Shown in pieces: positions 32,038 to 42,256 of a stretch of DNA of 64,000 nt. The translations under genes were made by a program, and so were the position numbers. This DNA comes from Photobacterium kishitanii (GTDB taxonomy: Bacteria; Pseudomonadota; Gammaproteobacteria; Enterobacterales; Vibrionaceae). The stretch is taken from contig NZ_PYON01000006.1 in the NCBI RefSeq assembly GCF_003026355.1, positions 186,001 through 250,000 on the forward strand, given 5' to 3'. The notes below the pieces were generated by a model that was given only the letters and a program-made list of their open reading frames with translations, was not told the DNA's origin and made no database searches. Position 1 is the first letter of the stretch. The number at the start of each line of letters is the position of its first letter.

Positions 32038-32882
32038 AAATATTTCCATCTCAGCCATCGCCACCACAACCGACTTGATTGCCGAGCCGCGACAGTATCA
32101 GCAATCGCTATCTTAATATCTTGCTGACAAACAGACTGACGCTGCTGGCTATAGGCTGCGAGTAATGCTTTATGGGCTAATTGATTAATCAATCTTGGAA
32201 TACCACCACTCGCAAACCAAATCGCGCGCGCTTGGGCCACTGAAAATAATCCCAGCTTCCCCCCCGCGAATAACACTCGATGTTCAATATAAGCAACGGC
32301 TTCTGCTTCAGTTAATGGTAATAAAATGGCACGTAAAGTAATTCGCTGTTGCAATTGACGCAATTGATAATGCGCTAAACGCTGATCTAATTCTGGCTGA
32401 CCAACTAACACAATATGGAGTAACTTTTCTGATTCTGTCTCAAGATTACCTAATAGACGGATCATTTCTAATGCGTCATCAGTCAATGCTTGAGCTTCAT
32501 CAATAAGCACCACTACCGCACGTCCATTCGCTTTCCGCTGCAGTAATTGATCCTGAATATCGATAGTGAGTCGATGCCGATCAGCATCGATATTCAGTCC
32601 TAATTCATGCGCTAACGCCAGTTGTAACGTCACTCCACATTGCGCGGGAGTCGGTAAATACACTAAATCGAATTTTGCCGGTAAGCGATTGATTAACATT
32701 CGGCAAACGAGGGTCTTTCCGGTTCCAACTTCACCGGATACCTGAATAATGCCATCCCCCATTGCCAGTCCTGCTAACACCGTATCGATTGCAGTTAAAT
32801 GAGTAGGCAAAGCATGAAATAAAGCGGTATTAGGCGTCAATAAAAACGGTGCCGAATGAAGCTCAAAGTGCGATAAATACAT
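32034..32882 (-). CDS. mshM: MSHA biogenesis ATPase MshM (ExeA-like AAA+)
   Basis: This 282-aa AAA+ protein of the ExeA/GspA type has Walker A GEVGTGKT at about residues 47-54. Walker B is VVVLIDEAQAL and the sensor region contains LHIVLVGQPELDQRL. ExeA-type ATPases help insert or position the secretin ring. It lies between mshL (secretin, three bases upstream) and mshN (four-base overlap). Confidence 0.92.
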   Translation of the reverse strand: MYLSHFELHSAPFLLTPNTALFHALPTHLTAIDTVLAGLAMGDGIIQVSGEVGTGKTLVCRMLINRLPAKFDLVYLPTPAQCGVTLQLALAHELGLNIDADRHRLTIDIQDQLLQRKANGRAVVVLIDEAQALTDDALEMIRLLGNLETESEKLLHIVLVGQPELDQRLAHYQLRQLQQRITLRAILLPLTEAEAVAYIEHRVLFAGGKLGLFSVAQARAIWFASGGIPRLINQLAHKALLAAYSQQRQSVCQQDIKIAIADTVAARQSSRLWWRWLRWKYL

Positions 32883-32885
32883 CGG

Positions 32886-34532
32886 CTACTTATCTTCTGG
32901 AAACCATTCATTAACCAATGCTCGTGAGCGTTCGATCTCTTTTTGCCAAGTTTGATCACTGATCACAGTTGGCTTCAATAAAATAACCAATTCGGTTTTT
33001 TGCTTCACTTTATTGATGTTACGAAACAGATTACCCACTATCGGAATATCACCTAACAACGGTACTTTTGATACTTGATCAGTCATCGCTGTTTTCATTA
33101 AGCCGCCAATCACTACTACGTCACCACTGCGAGCGTGAATAATGGAATCTGATTCACGGATAGTGCTTTTCGCCAATGGCAATTGATAAACCCCAAACTT
33201 TTCCCCTAGATCAACGGCTTTTATTTCATTTTTAATATCAACCACCGCGGGATGAACATGTAATAACACCCCGCCTTGATCATCAATTTGCGGCGTTACA
33301 TCCAATGAAATACCGGAGAAAAATGGCGTTAATTCAATATCAGGAGCCGCAGTACTGTTATCTCCCGAAACATTACTACTCGAGACATTAGTCACAAAAT
33401 ATTCATCCCCCCCCACTTTGATCACCGCTTTTTGGTTATTAGCCGCAGTCACGCGTGGGCTTGAAAGCACATTAAGATCACCTTGGGTTTCCAGAAAGCT
33501 CAATACTGAAGTAAAGTTACCATCACTAATGGTGATATTAGTTTGACCGCCTAACAGGTTTGAAATGGCGTTACCACCCGGCAGTGCTGCAATTGCTGCG
33601 GCATCAACTATCGGGGTTGAACCCACAACAATATTAGTACCACCAATGCTACGGGTAATATTTTGCCAATTAATCCCTTGCTGATAACTATCATTAAGGG
33701 TCACTTCCATGATCTTGGCTTCTAATACCACCTGACGTACTAAGCGTTGTTGTGAAATACCCAAAAACTGTTTCACTTCACGTAATTCGTTTGGAAATGC
33801 CCGTACAGAAATTAAACCCGCTTGCGGTGATATCATTACATTACGGCCTTCACCGTGACCAATCATACCGCGTACCACTTTTTCTAACTGTTGCCAGAAA
33901 TCACTTTCAGAAGTGGTTTTAATCGTAGTACCACCCGTTGTCGTGTTTACGCCCTCTGTCGTGTTGTCATCATCATTAGCACCTGAATTTGAATCAGAGC
34001 TATTGCCGTTGGCGATCGATCCCGTTGTTATCGAGGTCAACGACACCCCTTGACGCTGCAATTGTAAATAATCTACTGGAATAATATCGGTCCGCAAAGT
34101 AGCCGGAAACACCTGAATAATATTACCTTTACGGGTGACGCTATAACCATAAACATCATCGACAACATCCAGCACTTCATCAAGTGTGACATCTTTTAAT
34201 TGCAAGCTAATCAAGCCACTCACACCGGGATGAATCACGATATTAAACGGTGTTCCTTGAACTAAACTAGAAAAAAACGCATTGGCATCAACATTACGCG
34301 CATTGACTCGAAAGCGTTTCTCTAAGGCTTGAGGTGTCTGAAAATCACTCGTATCCAATGTCGGCATCAAATCACTATTAACAGCAGCCGGTAACTCAAA
34401 CATAGGTTGACTTACCGCATCATTCGCAGCTTGATTGAGTGCTTTTTTAATCGCCACTGGGGACTTATGTCCCATTTGGGTTGAACAGCCAACTAACGAA
34501 GCGATAACTACACCAAGAATGATCCGTTGCAT
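32886..34532 (-). CDS. mshL: MSHA outer-membrane secretin MshL
   Basis: MshL is the multimeric outer-membrane channel for the pilus. The product has a lipoprotein signal with lipobox LVGC near residue 16. An N-terminal STN/secretin-short domain (FNIVIHPGVSGLISLQLKDV) is followed by a Ser/Asn/Thr-rich linker and the C-terminal secretin core (VPLLGDIPIVGNLFRN). I prefer the ATG at 34532 (548 aa, AAGG at fitting distance). An in-frame GTG at 34550 overlapping the mshK stop would add six residues. Confidence 0.94.
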   Translation of the reverse strand: MQRIILGVVIASLVGCSTQMGHKSPVAIKKALNQAANDAVSQPMFELPAAVNSDLMPTLDTSDFQTPQALEKRFRVNARNVDANAFFSSLVQGTPFNIVIHPGVSGLISLQLKDVTLDEVLDVVDDVYGYSVTRKGNIIQVFPATLRTDIIPVDYLQLQRQGVSLTSITTGSIANGNSSDSNSGANDDDNTTEGVNTTTGGTTIKTTSESDFWQQLEKVVRGMIGHGEGRNVMISPQAGLISVRAFPNELREVKQFLGISQQRLVRQVVLEAKIMEVTLNDSYQQGINWQNITRSIGGTNIVVGSTPIVDAAAIAALPGGNAISNLLGGQTNITISDGNFTSVLSFLETQGDLNVLSSPRVTAANNQKAVIKVGGDEYFVTNVSSSNVSGDNSTAAPDIELTPFFSGISLDVTPQIDDQGGVLLHVHPAVVDIKNEIKAVDLGEKFGVYQLPLAKSTIRESDSIIHARSGDVVVIGGLMKTAMTDQVSKVPLLGDIPIVGNLFRNINKVKQKTELVILLKPTVISDQTWQKEIERSRALVNEWFPEDK

Positions 34533-34546
34533 ATTTTTACGTACCT

Positions 34547-34870
34547 TCACTGCTTAATATCTGCGCTAAATAGTGACAATTGCCACTGTTTTTTATTGCG
34601 GGTTAATATCACTGAACTATCACTGATTCGACTTACGGTGTAGCCTTTTATATAACTACCAACCCTCACCGTTTGACCATTTAAAATGGCACGACAATGT
34701 TGCTGTTCACAAATAACACTTTGTAACTGTGGTAATGATGGTGCTGAAACAACTACTGATGGTGATTTTTTTTGCCACCCTAATGGTGCTGTTGGATCTT
34801 GCTGAGCCTGTACATTTACCGCATGCAATAAACTGCTGATCGCTAACCCTGCCACAATATATTTAACCAC
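34547..34870 (-). CDS. mshK: MSHA biogenesis protein MshK
   Basis: This small secreted pilus-assembly protein is probably a secretin accessory comparable to GspC/PilP-type partners. The product has a signal peptide (VVKYIVAGLAISSLLHAVNVQA) and a short beta-rich domain with a C/C pair (VICEQQHCRAILNGQTVRVG). The GTG at 34870 is chosen because GTAAGGA (34879-34885) lies eight bases upstream. A GTG at 34891 would add seven residues but lacks a ribosome site. It overlaps the mshJ 3' end by eight bases. Confidence 0.85.
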   Translation of the reverse strand: MVKYIVAGLAISSLLHAVNVQAQQDPTAPLGWQKKSPSVVVSAPSLPQLQSVICEQQHCRAILNGQTVRVGSYIKGYTVSRISDSSVILTRNKKQWQLSLFSADIKQ

Positions 34871-35504
34871 CAATAAAGTCCTTACTTTCACCTAAGGTAT
34901 AGAGCTCAAGCTCGATTTTTGCCCATGGATATTGCATTACTTGATAGTTTAAATTGCGCCAATAATAATTAACGGGTAACGCTTCTAACTGAGTTAAATA
35001 GCGAATAACATCAAAATACTTTCCTTCAAACGTCATCCGTAAGGGATGAATATAATAACCTTGGTCTTCACCACTTATTAGCTGAGCTGCGGGTAATGAC
35101 ACGATACTCTGCAACCGCAATTCTTTACTGTGGCGCAACACTTGCTCAAGGATATTTGGCATTTGTGTCGGGGTAACTAAGCCGCCAATCTTTTGTTGTA
35201 GCTGTTGTACTAACTGAGTATTTTTTTGAGTCAGTTGCGCTATTTTAACCTCAATGTCTTTATTAGGATCTTGGGCTAATTGACGTTGCAATACCGTAAT
35301 ATTATTACGGATAGCAATAGCATTATTCGTCGTGGTTTGGACATTATTCATTTGGCTTTTCAGCTGTAACCATTGTGGTTCTAACACCATAAACACGCCA
35401 ATAAAGCCGATCGCAACCCAACCTGAAATAGCTATCAGCCATTGCTCTCGTGATGACAAGCCACTGAATCTTAGTTGGCATTCAATCCAGGTTATTCTCA
35501 TCAA
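34863..35504 (-). CDS. mshJ: MSHA biogenesis protein MshJ (PilO-like)
   Basis: The 213-aa bitopic inner-membrane protein has a short cytoplasmic tail and a membrane helix (AISGWVAIGFIGVFMVLEP). A coiled coil at about residues 60-110 and a C-terminal ferredoxin-like periplasmic domain follow, the PilO architecture. It overlaps mshI by four bases and mshK by eight. It is expected to pair with MshI (PilM/N-like) in the alignment complex. Confidence 0.9.
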   Translation of the reverse strand: MMRITWIECQLRFSGLSSREQWLIAISGWVAIGFIGVFMVLEPQWLQLKSQMNNVQTTTNNAIAIRNNITVLQRQLAQDPNKDIEVKIAQLTQKNTQLVQQLQQKIGGLVTPTQMPNILEQVLRHSKELRLQSIVSLPAAQLISGEDQGYYIHPLRMTFEGKYFDVIRYLTQLEALPVNYYWRNLNYQVMQYPWAKIELELYTLGESKDFIGG

Positions 35505-36970
35505 TTTGCCCCTTGTATGCGTTGGGCTTGCAATGTAAAAGTGACCTGATTGGTATCATCTCGACCAATATTGAGTAACTGGAATCGCCGCTCAGCCAAC
35601 GTGGAATAACGATTAAATGTCCCTAACCAACCAGGTACTGCCTCCGGCGTTCGAGCAACACCGTTTAAATCCAGCGCATTACCTGAAATCGAAATACGTT
35701 CAATAGCAATATTGTTTGAGCCAGCTGCTGCAAGTTGGGTTAATACTTGGCCATAACCAACCATTAAACTTACATCATGATTAGCAACAGCCTTTAATGT
35801 CGATTGTTTAGCAATGATGTCTTGTTCTAAGGCACTAACACGCTGCTGCTTTATTGGGCTAACGATATGGAGCTGTAATTGTTTTTGAGTCAACGTTAGT
35901 TGGCTTTGTGCCGCAGTTAATTGGGCTTTACTCGATGCTAATTTAGGTGCTAACTGACGAGACTTATAGGTGTAAACGCCACTAACGACACTGATTAACA
36001 CCATAAGAACTAACCAACTTGCCACCATATTATTAAGGGTTAACCATTGTCGTTTAGGTTGTAGATGTTGTGAGTAGAAATTAATTGAAGATGATAATCC
36101 TTGTTTAAGTCCCGCCCAAGCAACACGCGCTCCTGTGGAGGTTAATAATGACACCTGTGGTTCAAGCGCTTCGACAGTAACATTTAAGCGAACGTTTAAT
36201 TCCTGCGCTAATTGGTGGTTATCATCATTATCACAACTAATTAATAACTGACTGATCGAATTATCACGTAATTGCGCACTAAGAAAATCCAACGAGCGCT
36301 GAAGTTCTAACGCTAAACTATCCAGTTGTAATGCTTGGATATCAGAGCTTGGGGTTGCCACGAGAGGTACATCAAACCCGCGCAGTTGGCGTTGAAAAAA
36401 CAATTTATGTTGGCTAAATGCCGTTAATTGTAAATTGCCATTGCCATAGCGATGCACGACTAATTGACTGCGATTCTCAGCGGTAAATTCACTCAAAACC
36501 ACGCTGTCAACTGTCATACAGCCAACACTACAGCCTGCAGATTGACAGGCTAAAACAATCTTATTCATTTGTTGACGATTGCTCACAAACACTTGAATAC
36601 GATCATTATTTAAACTGCTAAAACCATCAACAACGATATCTTCTGGCGACTCATTAACTAAATCTTTAACCAGATAGGGCAGCGCGAGAGCCAATTCATC
36701 ACCGCTCAACTCAGGCTTATCAATCAATAAACTTTGATATAGCCCCGGTCCTAAAATGATAGCAAGTTGACTACCCGCTAATTGATGCTTAGCGATCAAC
36801 ATTTCAATCGCACTTTGCCACTCGGTTACCGATGTAATTGACACTGAATCAACGATGACATCAGCTTCATTATCAGCAACTAAAATAACCGTGTCAGAAA
36901 ACAGAGCAAGCGCAGCATTTAATATAGAATTTTTACGGAAAAAAAAAGGAGAAAGTAAGCGCTGGATCAT
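35501..36970 (-). CDS. mshI: MSHA biogenesis protein MshI (PilM/PilN-like fusion)
   Basis: The 489-aa product combines a cytoplasmic actin-like PilM-type half with a membrane segment (ASWLVLMVLISVVSGVYTYKS, about residue 320). A PilN-type periplasmic coiled coil and domain follow. MshI thus supplies both PilM and PilN functions in the MSHA system. It is the first gene of the leftward mshIJKLMNEG operon. The 137-bp gap to csrD should hold a promoter. Confidence 0.91.
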   Translation of the reverse strand: MIQRLLSPFFFRKNSILNAALALFSDTVILVADNEADVIVDSVSITSVTEWQSAIEMLIAKHQLAGSQLAIILGPGLYQSLLIDKPELSGDELALALPYLVKDLVNESPEDIVVDGFSSLNNDRIQVFVSNRQQMNKIVLACQSAGCSVGCMTVDSVVLSEFTAENRSQLVVHRYGNGNLQLTAFSQHKLFFQRQLRGFDVPLVATPSSDIQALQLDSLALELQRSLDFLSAQLRDNSISQLLISCDNDDNHQLAQELNVRLNVTVEALEPQVSLLTSTGARVAWAGLKQGLSSSINFYSQHLQPKRQWLTLNNMVASWLVLMVLISVVSGVYTYKSRQLAPKLASSKAQLTAAQSQLTLTQKQLQLHIVSPIKQQRVSALEQDIIAKQSTLKAVANHDVSLMVGYGQVLTQLAAAGSNNIAIERISISGNALDLNGVARTPEAVPGWLGTFNRYSTLAERRFQLLNIGRDDTNQVTFTLQAQRIQGAN

Positions 36971-37107
36971 GATAAAAGTAAGCCGAAAGTTAGAGCCGAA
37001 TAACAGCTCGCACTTTAGGTAAAGAGTTAGTGCTTCACAATATTAATCTATTAAATGTAAGACCTACATCACTTTAAATAATACCTTTCACATTAACTCT
37101 TTAATAA

Positions 37108-39051
37108 TTATACCTTTAAAGCATTTACAATTGGGGATATTGGTCGCTCAGCAGCAAAAAGGCGCCCTTGTGCAGCTACCACACCAAGCTGCTGTAGCAC
37201 CCGCCATTCCTTATTGGTTTCAACACCGACAGCAATCACTTGGGCATCACTATTGGCACATGCTCCCAGCATACTTCGAACAAATAACTGATTCTCTTGC
37301 CGCTGATGAATATCACGTACTAGGCCACGATGTAATTTAATATAATCAGCCTTAATATCTTTAATATAGTAAGTACTAACTATAGTTCGCCCCGCTTGTG
37401 AAACAACAAGCTTACAACCAAGCCCTGTTAATACACGTAATATAGGCCGTATCGCATCAAGATGTTTCACCAACATACTTTCTGATACTTCAAACAATAA
37501 CCGATTCAATACTGGACGTGGTAATTGTAATAATTCATCTCGTAGCCATTTAACAAATTTTTTGTCGCGTAAACTGATGGTAGTAATATTAACCGCGTAA
37601 CTATTATCCGCCGATTGCTGCTTGAGCAACATTAAGGTTTGACTAATAACCGCCCGATCAAAACGCACCGAATAACCCACTTGTTCTACGGCGGACATAA
37701 AATGTGATGCTTTAATGATGTCACCATTATCATCGTTAATACGAGCAAGTAAGGCATAACTCATCACCTCTTCATCAACCGCCATAATAATCGGTTGTTG
37801 ATATAATAGCGGCCCACCTTGCACCAACGTTTTATCAAACAAACTACGCCAGCGTACATTACCGCGCGATTTATCCCATTGATGATCTTTCTTAAAACTA
37901 TTCCAGCTATTTGCGCCTTGTAACTGTGAACTACGTAAAGCGGTATCGACTTCATCCATAATCCGTCCACGGCGATCACCACCATGAAAATATGTCACTC
38001 CGATGTGGCACCAATTGTCTTGTTCCATCGGTGATGGTGGCGATATACGCTCAACGGCATTCAATAATTGATTAGTAAATATTTTAATTTCTTTGGCGGG
38101 TTGCTGGGGAATAAGAATCGCAAATTCAGCATCAAAATAACGTGCTAATACCGTATCTGGAAAACGCTGAATAAAGTTAGATAAAATTACGCTGATATCT
38201 TGTAGCAACTCATCTGCAATCGTTTTTCCCTGCAGAGAGCACAGCTCATCCCAGTCACTTAAACGCAATAGAATTACCGCACCATGGCTATCTTGATCTT
38301 GCACCATTGACTGTAAACGGCTATCAAATAACACACGATTAGCAGTACCCGTTAATTGATCTAAAAAAGTGTGAGTACGAATAAACGTATCAAACCGACT
38401 CCGTTCTTGACGAGCATCTTTAAGTTCACTAATTAATTGATCAAGGGCTAAACTCGCTGTTGCTGGCCACTCATAATCATTGCCTTCAGCATATTGATCG
38501 ACGCGACCAGCTAAAATCATTCGGCCACGCTCTTCTAATAATTCAGAACCATATAATTGCGTACGTAGCCAATGCACACCTCGAATTAAGCCGACGATTA
38601 CAATCAGCAGTGCTAATGAAATTGATGACATCGCTCCAAGGGAATAGGTAAATTCACTATAAAGTGGAATTGCCGCAATTGTTACTTGATAGCGAGGATG
38701 CAATGGCAGTAAGTATTGATGATGATACAGAATATTAGGATCAGGAACGATTTGATGACCTTCAAAACCAAACAGCTGTTTATCACCATCATTAATCGTT
38801 AACGTCACCACATTGCTCGCCTCTAATAACGTCGGCAACCAACGCGATAACGCCTGAGATCCTTGAGGCTCAGAAAGCTCTTGATCAATAACGCTAACAA
38901 CGCCATCAAGATAATGCACTAATGAGTCTTGGCCGAGTTTACGAAAACTCAAGGCTCCGCCAATAAAAATAACTAAAATCGCGCAAATCACGATCATGGT
39001 AACAAAGGCAACTAAGCGATTTGTTAACTTCATCCTTGAGGCTTTTCTCAT
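37108..39051 (-). CDS. csrD: RNase E specificity factor CsrD (MshH), degenerate GGDEF-EAL
   Basis: CsrD targets CsrB/C-type sRNAs for RNase E decay and so controls CsrA activity. The 647-aa product has two membrane helices bounding a periplasmic region (about residues 14-36 and 140-160). It then has a degenerate GGDEF domain (the active-site loop reads ARYFDAEFAIL) and a degenerate EAL domain lacking EAL (MSYALLARI at that position). Neither should be catalytic. The start has AAGG six bases upstream. It stands at the head of the MSHA locus, as in V. cholerae mshH. Confidence 0.92.
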   Translation of the reverse strand: MRKASRMKLTNRLVAFVTMIVICAILVIFIGGALSFRKLGQDSLVHYLDGVVSVIDQELSEPQGSQALSRWLPTLLEASNVVTLTINDGDKQLFGFEGHQIVPDPNILYHHQYLLPLHPRYQVTIAAIPLYSEFTYSLGAMSSISLALLIVIVGLIRGVHWLRTQLYGSELLEERGRMILAGRVDQYAEGNDYEWPATASLALDQLISELKDARQERSRFDTFIRTHTFLDQLTGTANRVLFDSRLQSMVQDQDSHGAVILLRLSDWDELCSLQGKTIADELLQDISVILSNFIQRFPDTVLARYFDAEFAILIPQQPAKEIKIFTNQLLNAVERISPPSPMEQDNWCHIGVTYFHGGDRRGRIMDEVDTALRSSQLQGANSWNSFKKDHQWDKSRGNVRWRSLFDKTLVQGGPLLYQQPIIMAVDEEVMSYALLARINDDNGDIIKASHFMSAVEQVGYSVRFDRAVISQTLMLLKQQSADNSYAVNITTISLRDKKFVKWLRDELLQLPRPVLNRLLFEVSESMLVKHLDAIRPILRVLTGLGCKLVVSQAGRTIVSTYYIKDIKADYIKLHRGLVRDIHQRQENQLFVRSMLGACANSDAQVIAVGVETNKEWRVLQQLGVVAAQGRLFAAERPISPIVNALKV

Positions 39052-39190
39052 AGCATCCTTATTTCATATATGCCATTAATATCAATATGTAAACGTCAAA
39101 ACGATCTTAATCATTTTCTCATCGCTAAGCATACGCTACATTAGACCAGTTAATCGATTATTAATATTGTAACAAAGGAATAATACATTT

Positions 39191-40090
39191 ATGGATTGGA
39201 TCACTTGCGCGAATAGCTTTATTACCGTGGTAGAACACGGCTCATTGGCGCAAGCCGCTAATAAACTCAATACTTCCAGCTCCGCATTATCAAAACGATT
39301 ATCTTGGTTAGAAAAACAACTTGGTGTACAGCTTTTAAAACGCACCACTCGCCACTTAACCGTGACAGATGCAGGCCAATTGTTTTATCAACGCAGTGCA
39401 TTATTGGTCAATGACTGGCAACAGATGCTGGCAGAAACAACCGCTACCTATGGTGAGGTCGGCGGAATATTACGTATTGGCGCCCCACTAGCAACAGGCA
39501 GTCGCTTATTAGTCAATTACTTAACTGAATTTAGTCAATGTTACCCAAAAATAAAAATTGAGCTCCATACCGTAACTGCAGGGCAACTTCCCGATCTCAA
39601 CCTCGATGTATTTATCAGCAGAGAAATCACTGAATTTAACTCTTGCAGCTATATAGCAACTAAACTGCTGAATTATCGTAATGGTTTTTATGCCGCCCCT
39701 GCCTACCTTGAAAATAATGAGCCAATCACTACCCCCGAGCAATTATGCCAGCATAATTACCTATTATTTGGCGATCAAGGTCATCAACAAGATCATATTT
39801 TTGAGCATAATCAGCGACTGCGATTACAAGGCAATTTTATTACCACCAATCCAGAAGTACTGGTTGCGGGTGCTGTTGCTGGAATGGGGCTAATTTTAAC
39901 CAGCCGCCAAACCATCAAACGAGAATTAGATAATGGCTTACTCGTCCCTGTACTACCGACATTAAAGCAGCCTACAAATGCAATTTATGCTTACTACCCC
40001 AAATTAAATTATCATCATGTTAAAACGAAATTATTTATTGATTTCATTAAACAAAAATCGGCAACGAACTCATTAAGCACTGAGAAATAA
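39191..40090 (+). CDS. LysR-family transcriptional regulator
   Basis: The 299-aa product has the LysR N-terminal winged helix-turn-helix (GSLAQAANKLNTSSSALSKRLSWLEKQLG, residues 16-44). The periplasmic-binding-protein-like effector domain follows (GGILRIGAPLATGSRLLV...). AAGGA precedes the ATG. It is transcribed away from csrD and converges on the phosphoethanolamine-transferase-type gene; its target and ligand cannot be told from sequence. Length is normal. Confidence 0.9.
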   Translation: MDWITCANSFITVVEHGSLAQAANKLNTSSSALSKRLSWLEKQLGVQLLKRTTRHLTVTDAGQLFYQRSALLVNDWQQMLAETTATYGEVGGILRIGAPLATGSRLLVNYLTEFSQCYPKIKIELHTVTAGQLPDLNLDVFISREITEFNSCSYIATKLLNYRNGFYAAPAYLENNEPITTPEQLCQHNYLLFGDQGHQQDHIFEHNQRLRLQGNFITTNPEVLVAGAVAGMGLILTSRQTIKRELDNGLLVPVLPTLKQPTNAIYAYYPKLNYHHVKTKLFIDFIKQKSATNSLSTEK

Positions 40091-40106
40091 TGTTAATAAA
40101 TACCAA

Positions 40107-41576
40107 TTAATGCTGTTTAATAATTTCATCTGGATCATTTTTTAATGAGTTAAAAGGCACCATTTTATTACCGCTCAATACGTGAATGTTATTCACTCGA
40201 GGTGACTGATAAACACTGAATGCTGGCAATTGAGTCGTTTTAACACCGATCCAGTTGGAAAAAATAGACATAAAATCAAAAGCACTTATTTTTTTATTCA
40301 GCATAGTATGCTGCTTAATATCACTGGCTATTTCAATCAATGGGACTTCATAATTTTGTTTATATAAATCACCATGGACTAATTGTGTTTGCCCTTTAAC
40401 AGTGCTGACATTATCAAGGCCATGATCTGAAAAATAAAATAATGAATAACTTTCTTGAGTCGATTTTAAATCATTAACTACCGCTTTAATAATGTTATCT
40501 GTTTGATTATAAGTAGATAAATAACAGGATAAATCTTTATCTTTCAAACCATATATGTCTTTTTTAATTCGATCACAAAAATTTTCATGTGATCCCATAA
40601 TATGCAATACAATTAATTTAGACCCATTATAAGGCTGTGCTAATGCCTGCTTAAATAACGGTAGTAATGCATAATCACTCGTATTATTAGTTAGAAAATT
40701 ACCTTTTTTCAAAAATTGTTTTTCTGCTGCATGCATCGCTATTACTGAAACAGCTGTATCATATTTTCCAATAAAACCTTGATTTGATAGCCATATTGTT
40801 TTCATTTTAGCGGCATTGGCTAACGTAATTATATTATTAACCGGATGTAAATCTAATCCGTTACTGATACCTAAAGTTCTTGGTAATGATACTGCTGTAT
40901 GGGATGCTGTCGACAAATAACCATTAACTAATATTGCCGGTGTTTGAGCTAAGAAAGGAGTGGTATTAATCGGGTAGCCATAAGCAGACATATAATCTTT
41001 ACGCATGCTCTCACCAATGATTAACACATAATTTTTATACTTCGGCTTGGCACTTAAAACCGTCCAATTAGCCGCTTGGTGAATACTGCTCCTGATTGCA
41101 TTCATCTGGGCAATGTAATGCTCAGTACTGATATAAATATGATTAACAAACAAACTTAAAGAAGAAAAATAAAGGCAAACCCCACCTAATAAAACAGTAG
41201 ATTTATGCCATTTAAATACGAATTCAATCCTAATTAAATAATAACCAAATACGATTAGCAAAATAGCGTTTAATAGCCATACTTTTATTGGCACCGCTAA
41301 TAAAAACTCAATACTTTCACGTTTAGTGGTTTCAACTAACGATGCAATAATACCTATATTAGGATGACCATAAATATATCCAGACTGAAAATATAATACT
41401 GCAACAAAACCAATTGGAAATATAAACAACCATTTTAACCAACGTTTAGACGACAAAAAAATCAATGCTAAAAATAAGCATCCACTTACTACAATCATTT
41501 CATTGCCATTATATCCAACCCCAATGGTAAGTAATAAAGATAATAAAAGAGTAATAACGACATTTAAACGTTTCAT
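40107..41576 (-). CDS. Membrane phosphoethanolamine transferase/sulfatase-family enzyme
   Basis: The 489-aa product has four or five N-terminal membrane helices. A periplasmic alkaline-phosphatase-like domain follows with the family's metal/nucleophile pattern: VLIIGESMRKDYMSAYGYPINTTPF, then SHTAVSLPRTLG (Thr likely nucleophile), VLHIMGSHENF and YFSDHGLDN. This is the EptA/EptB/OpgE architecture that moves phosphoethanolamine from phosphatidylethanolamine onto an envelope glycan. The acceptor (lipid A, core or periplasmic glucan) is not determinable. It is transcribed toward the LysR gene. Confidence 0.85.
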   Translation of the reverse strand: MKRLNVVITLLLSLLLTIGVGYNGNEMIVVSGCLFLALIFLSSKRWLKWLFIFPIGFVAVLYFQSGYIYGHPNIGIIASLVETTKRESIEFLLAVPIKVWLLNAILLIVFGYYLIRIEFVFKWHKSTVLLGGVCLYFSSLSLFVNHIYISTEHYIAQMNAIRSSIHQAANWTVLSAKPKYKNYVLIIGESMRKDYMSAYGYPINTTPFLAQTPAILVNGYLSTASHTAVSLPRTLGISNGLDLHPVNNIITLANAAKMKTIWLSNQGFIGKYDTAVSVIAMHAAEKQFLKKGNFLTNNTSDYALLPLFKQALAQPYNGSKLIVLHIMGSHENFCDRIKKDIYGLKDKDLSCYLSTYNQTDNIIKAVVNDLKSTQESYSLFYFSDHGLDNVSTVKGQTQLVHGDLYKQNYEVPLIEIASDIKQHTMLNKKISAFDFMSIFSNWIGVKTTQLPAFSVYQSPRVNNIHVLSGNKMVPFNSLKNDPDEIIKQH

Positions 41577-41640
41577 AAATACAACAAGATATATAGTGAT
41601 AATAATATTAATAGTTTAGCTTAGGTATAATATTTTTGAT

Positions 41641-41671
41641 ACACAAAAAAACCCAGCAATAATGCTGGGTT
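41641..41671 (-). terminator. Leftward rho-independent terminator, left flank of the element
   Basis: A 9-bp perfect stem (AACCCAGCA 41650-41658, loop ATAA, TGCTGGGTT 41663-41671) is followed leftward by a T7 run (A-run at 41645-41651 on the plus strand). There is no leftward gene between it and the element's left edge at 41900. It may be the original terminator of ssb displaced 10 kb by the insertion, or protection for the downstream gene. Confidence 0.8.
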
Positions 41672-41833
41672 AATAGATATTAGTAAGCTAAATATAATCG
41701 CTTCTTTTTTCGGGATCTAGAACGGTAATAAAGGTAAAAATACTAACCAATCAGTGAGCGTGTGAGTAAGTACCGAATAAAAACCCTTATTTTATAGCAG
41801 CTTATCACAATAAGATCTCGAATCAAAAAAAAC

Positions 41834-41847
41834 TATCTTTACACTTT
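41834..41847 (+). repeat. Outer left copy of the TATYYTTACACTTT motif
   Basis: The 14 bases TATCTTTACACTTT match the same consensus as the 18-bp boundary repeats and lie 70 bp outside the left boundary repeat, in the same orientation. A mirror arrangement exists at the right end (52142-52155). This may be a recombinase accessory site or a remnant of an older junction. Confidence 0.45.
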
Positions 41848-41899
41848 TTATTTTTCGTAAGAAAAGAGAACATAAAAAAAGAAATTGAGTAACTTTCCA

Positions 41900-41917
41900 T
41901 GTTTATTCTTACACTTT
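41900..41917 (+). repeat. Left boundary direct repeat (putative attL core)
   Basis: The 18-bp sequence tgtttattcttacacttt is identical, in the same orientation, to 52263-52280. It includes the consensus TATYYTTACACTTT seen at four sites around the two ends. As the only exact match bracketing the foreign genes, it is the best candidate crossover core. Confidence 0.75.
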
Positions 41918-42256
41918 AATTAATAGAAAAAGAGTGCTTATTAGAGTCCTAGAGGTAATATCCAGCTACTGAGTTACTACATGCCAATTTAACTCCATTA
42001 TCACATTAACGAACATCGAGTGGCTTGTATCACACTTCGCGTAAGCGCTCACTTTTATGCGCTATACACATCGAACCAATAACGGATACAACCTTATTCA
42101 CCAGAGTGCTTTGATTTATTAAACTCATTAGTGGACATAAACATGTTAGATCTAGCTCTAATATAGTAGTAAGACAAATAGTCGTGATCAGAAGCATGTG
42201 ATGACAACCCAACTAATTTTCATATCAACTGGGTTATCTTTACTTTAGTTGACCAG
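41918..42256. other. Left-end non-coding stretch of the element
   Basis: This 339-bp stretch lies between the left boundary repeat and the last cargo gene. I see no convincing gene; a 60-codon leftward frame at 42030-42212 lacks a ribosome site and protein-like composition. Near 42207-42236 an AACCCA...TGGGTT inverted pair downstream of the cargo operon may be a weak leftward terminator. The remainder may carry recombinase end-binding sites. Confidence 0.4.

Noticed and set aside
37108-39051. Active diguanylate cyclase / phosphodiesterase
   Set aside because: GGDEF and EAL motifs are both degenerate; position and architecture fit CsrD instead.
42030-42212. 60-codon ORF at the left end of the element
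   Set aside because: No ribosome site; His/Cys/Thr-rich composition looks non-coding.
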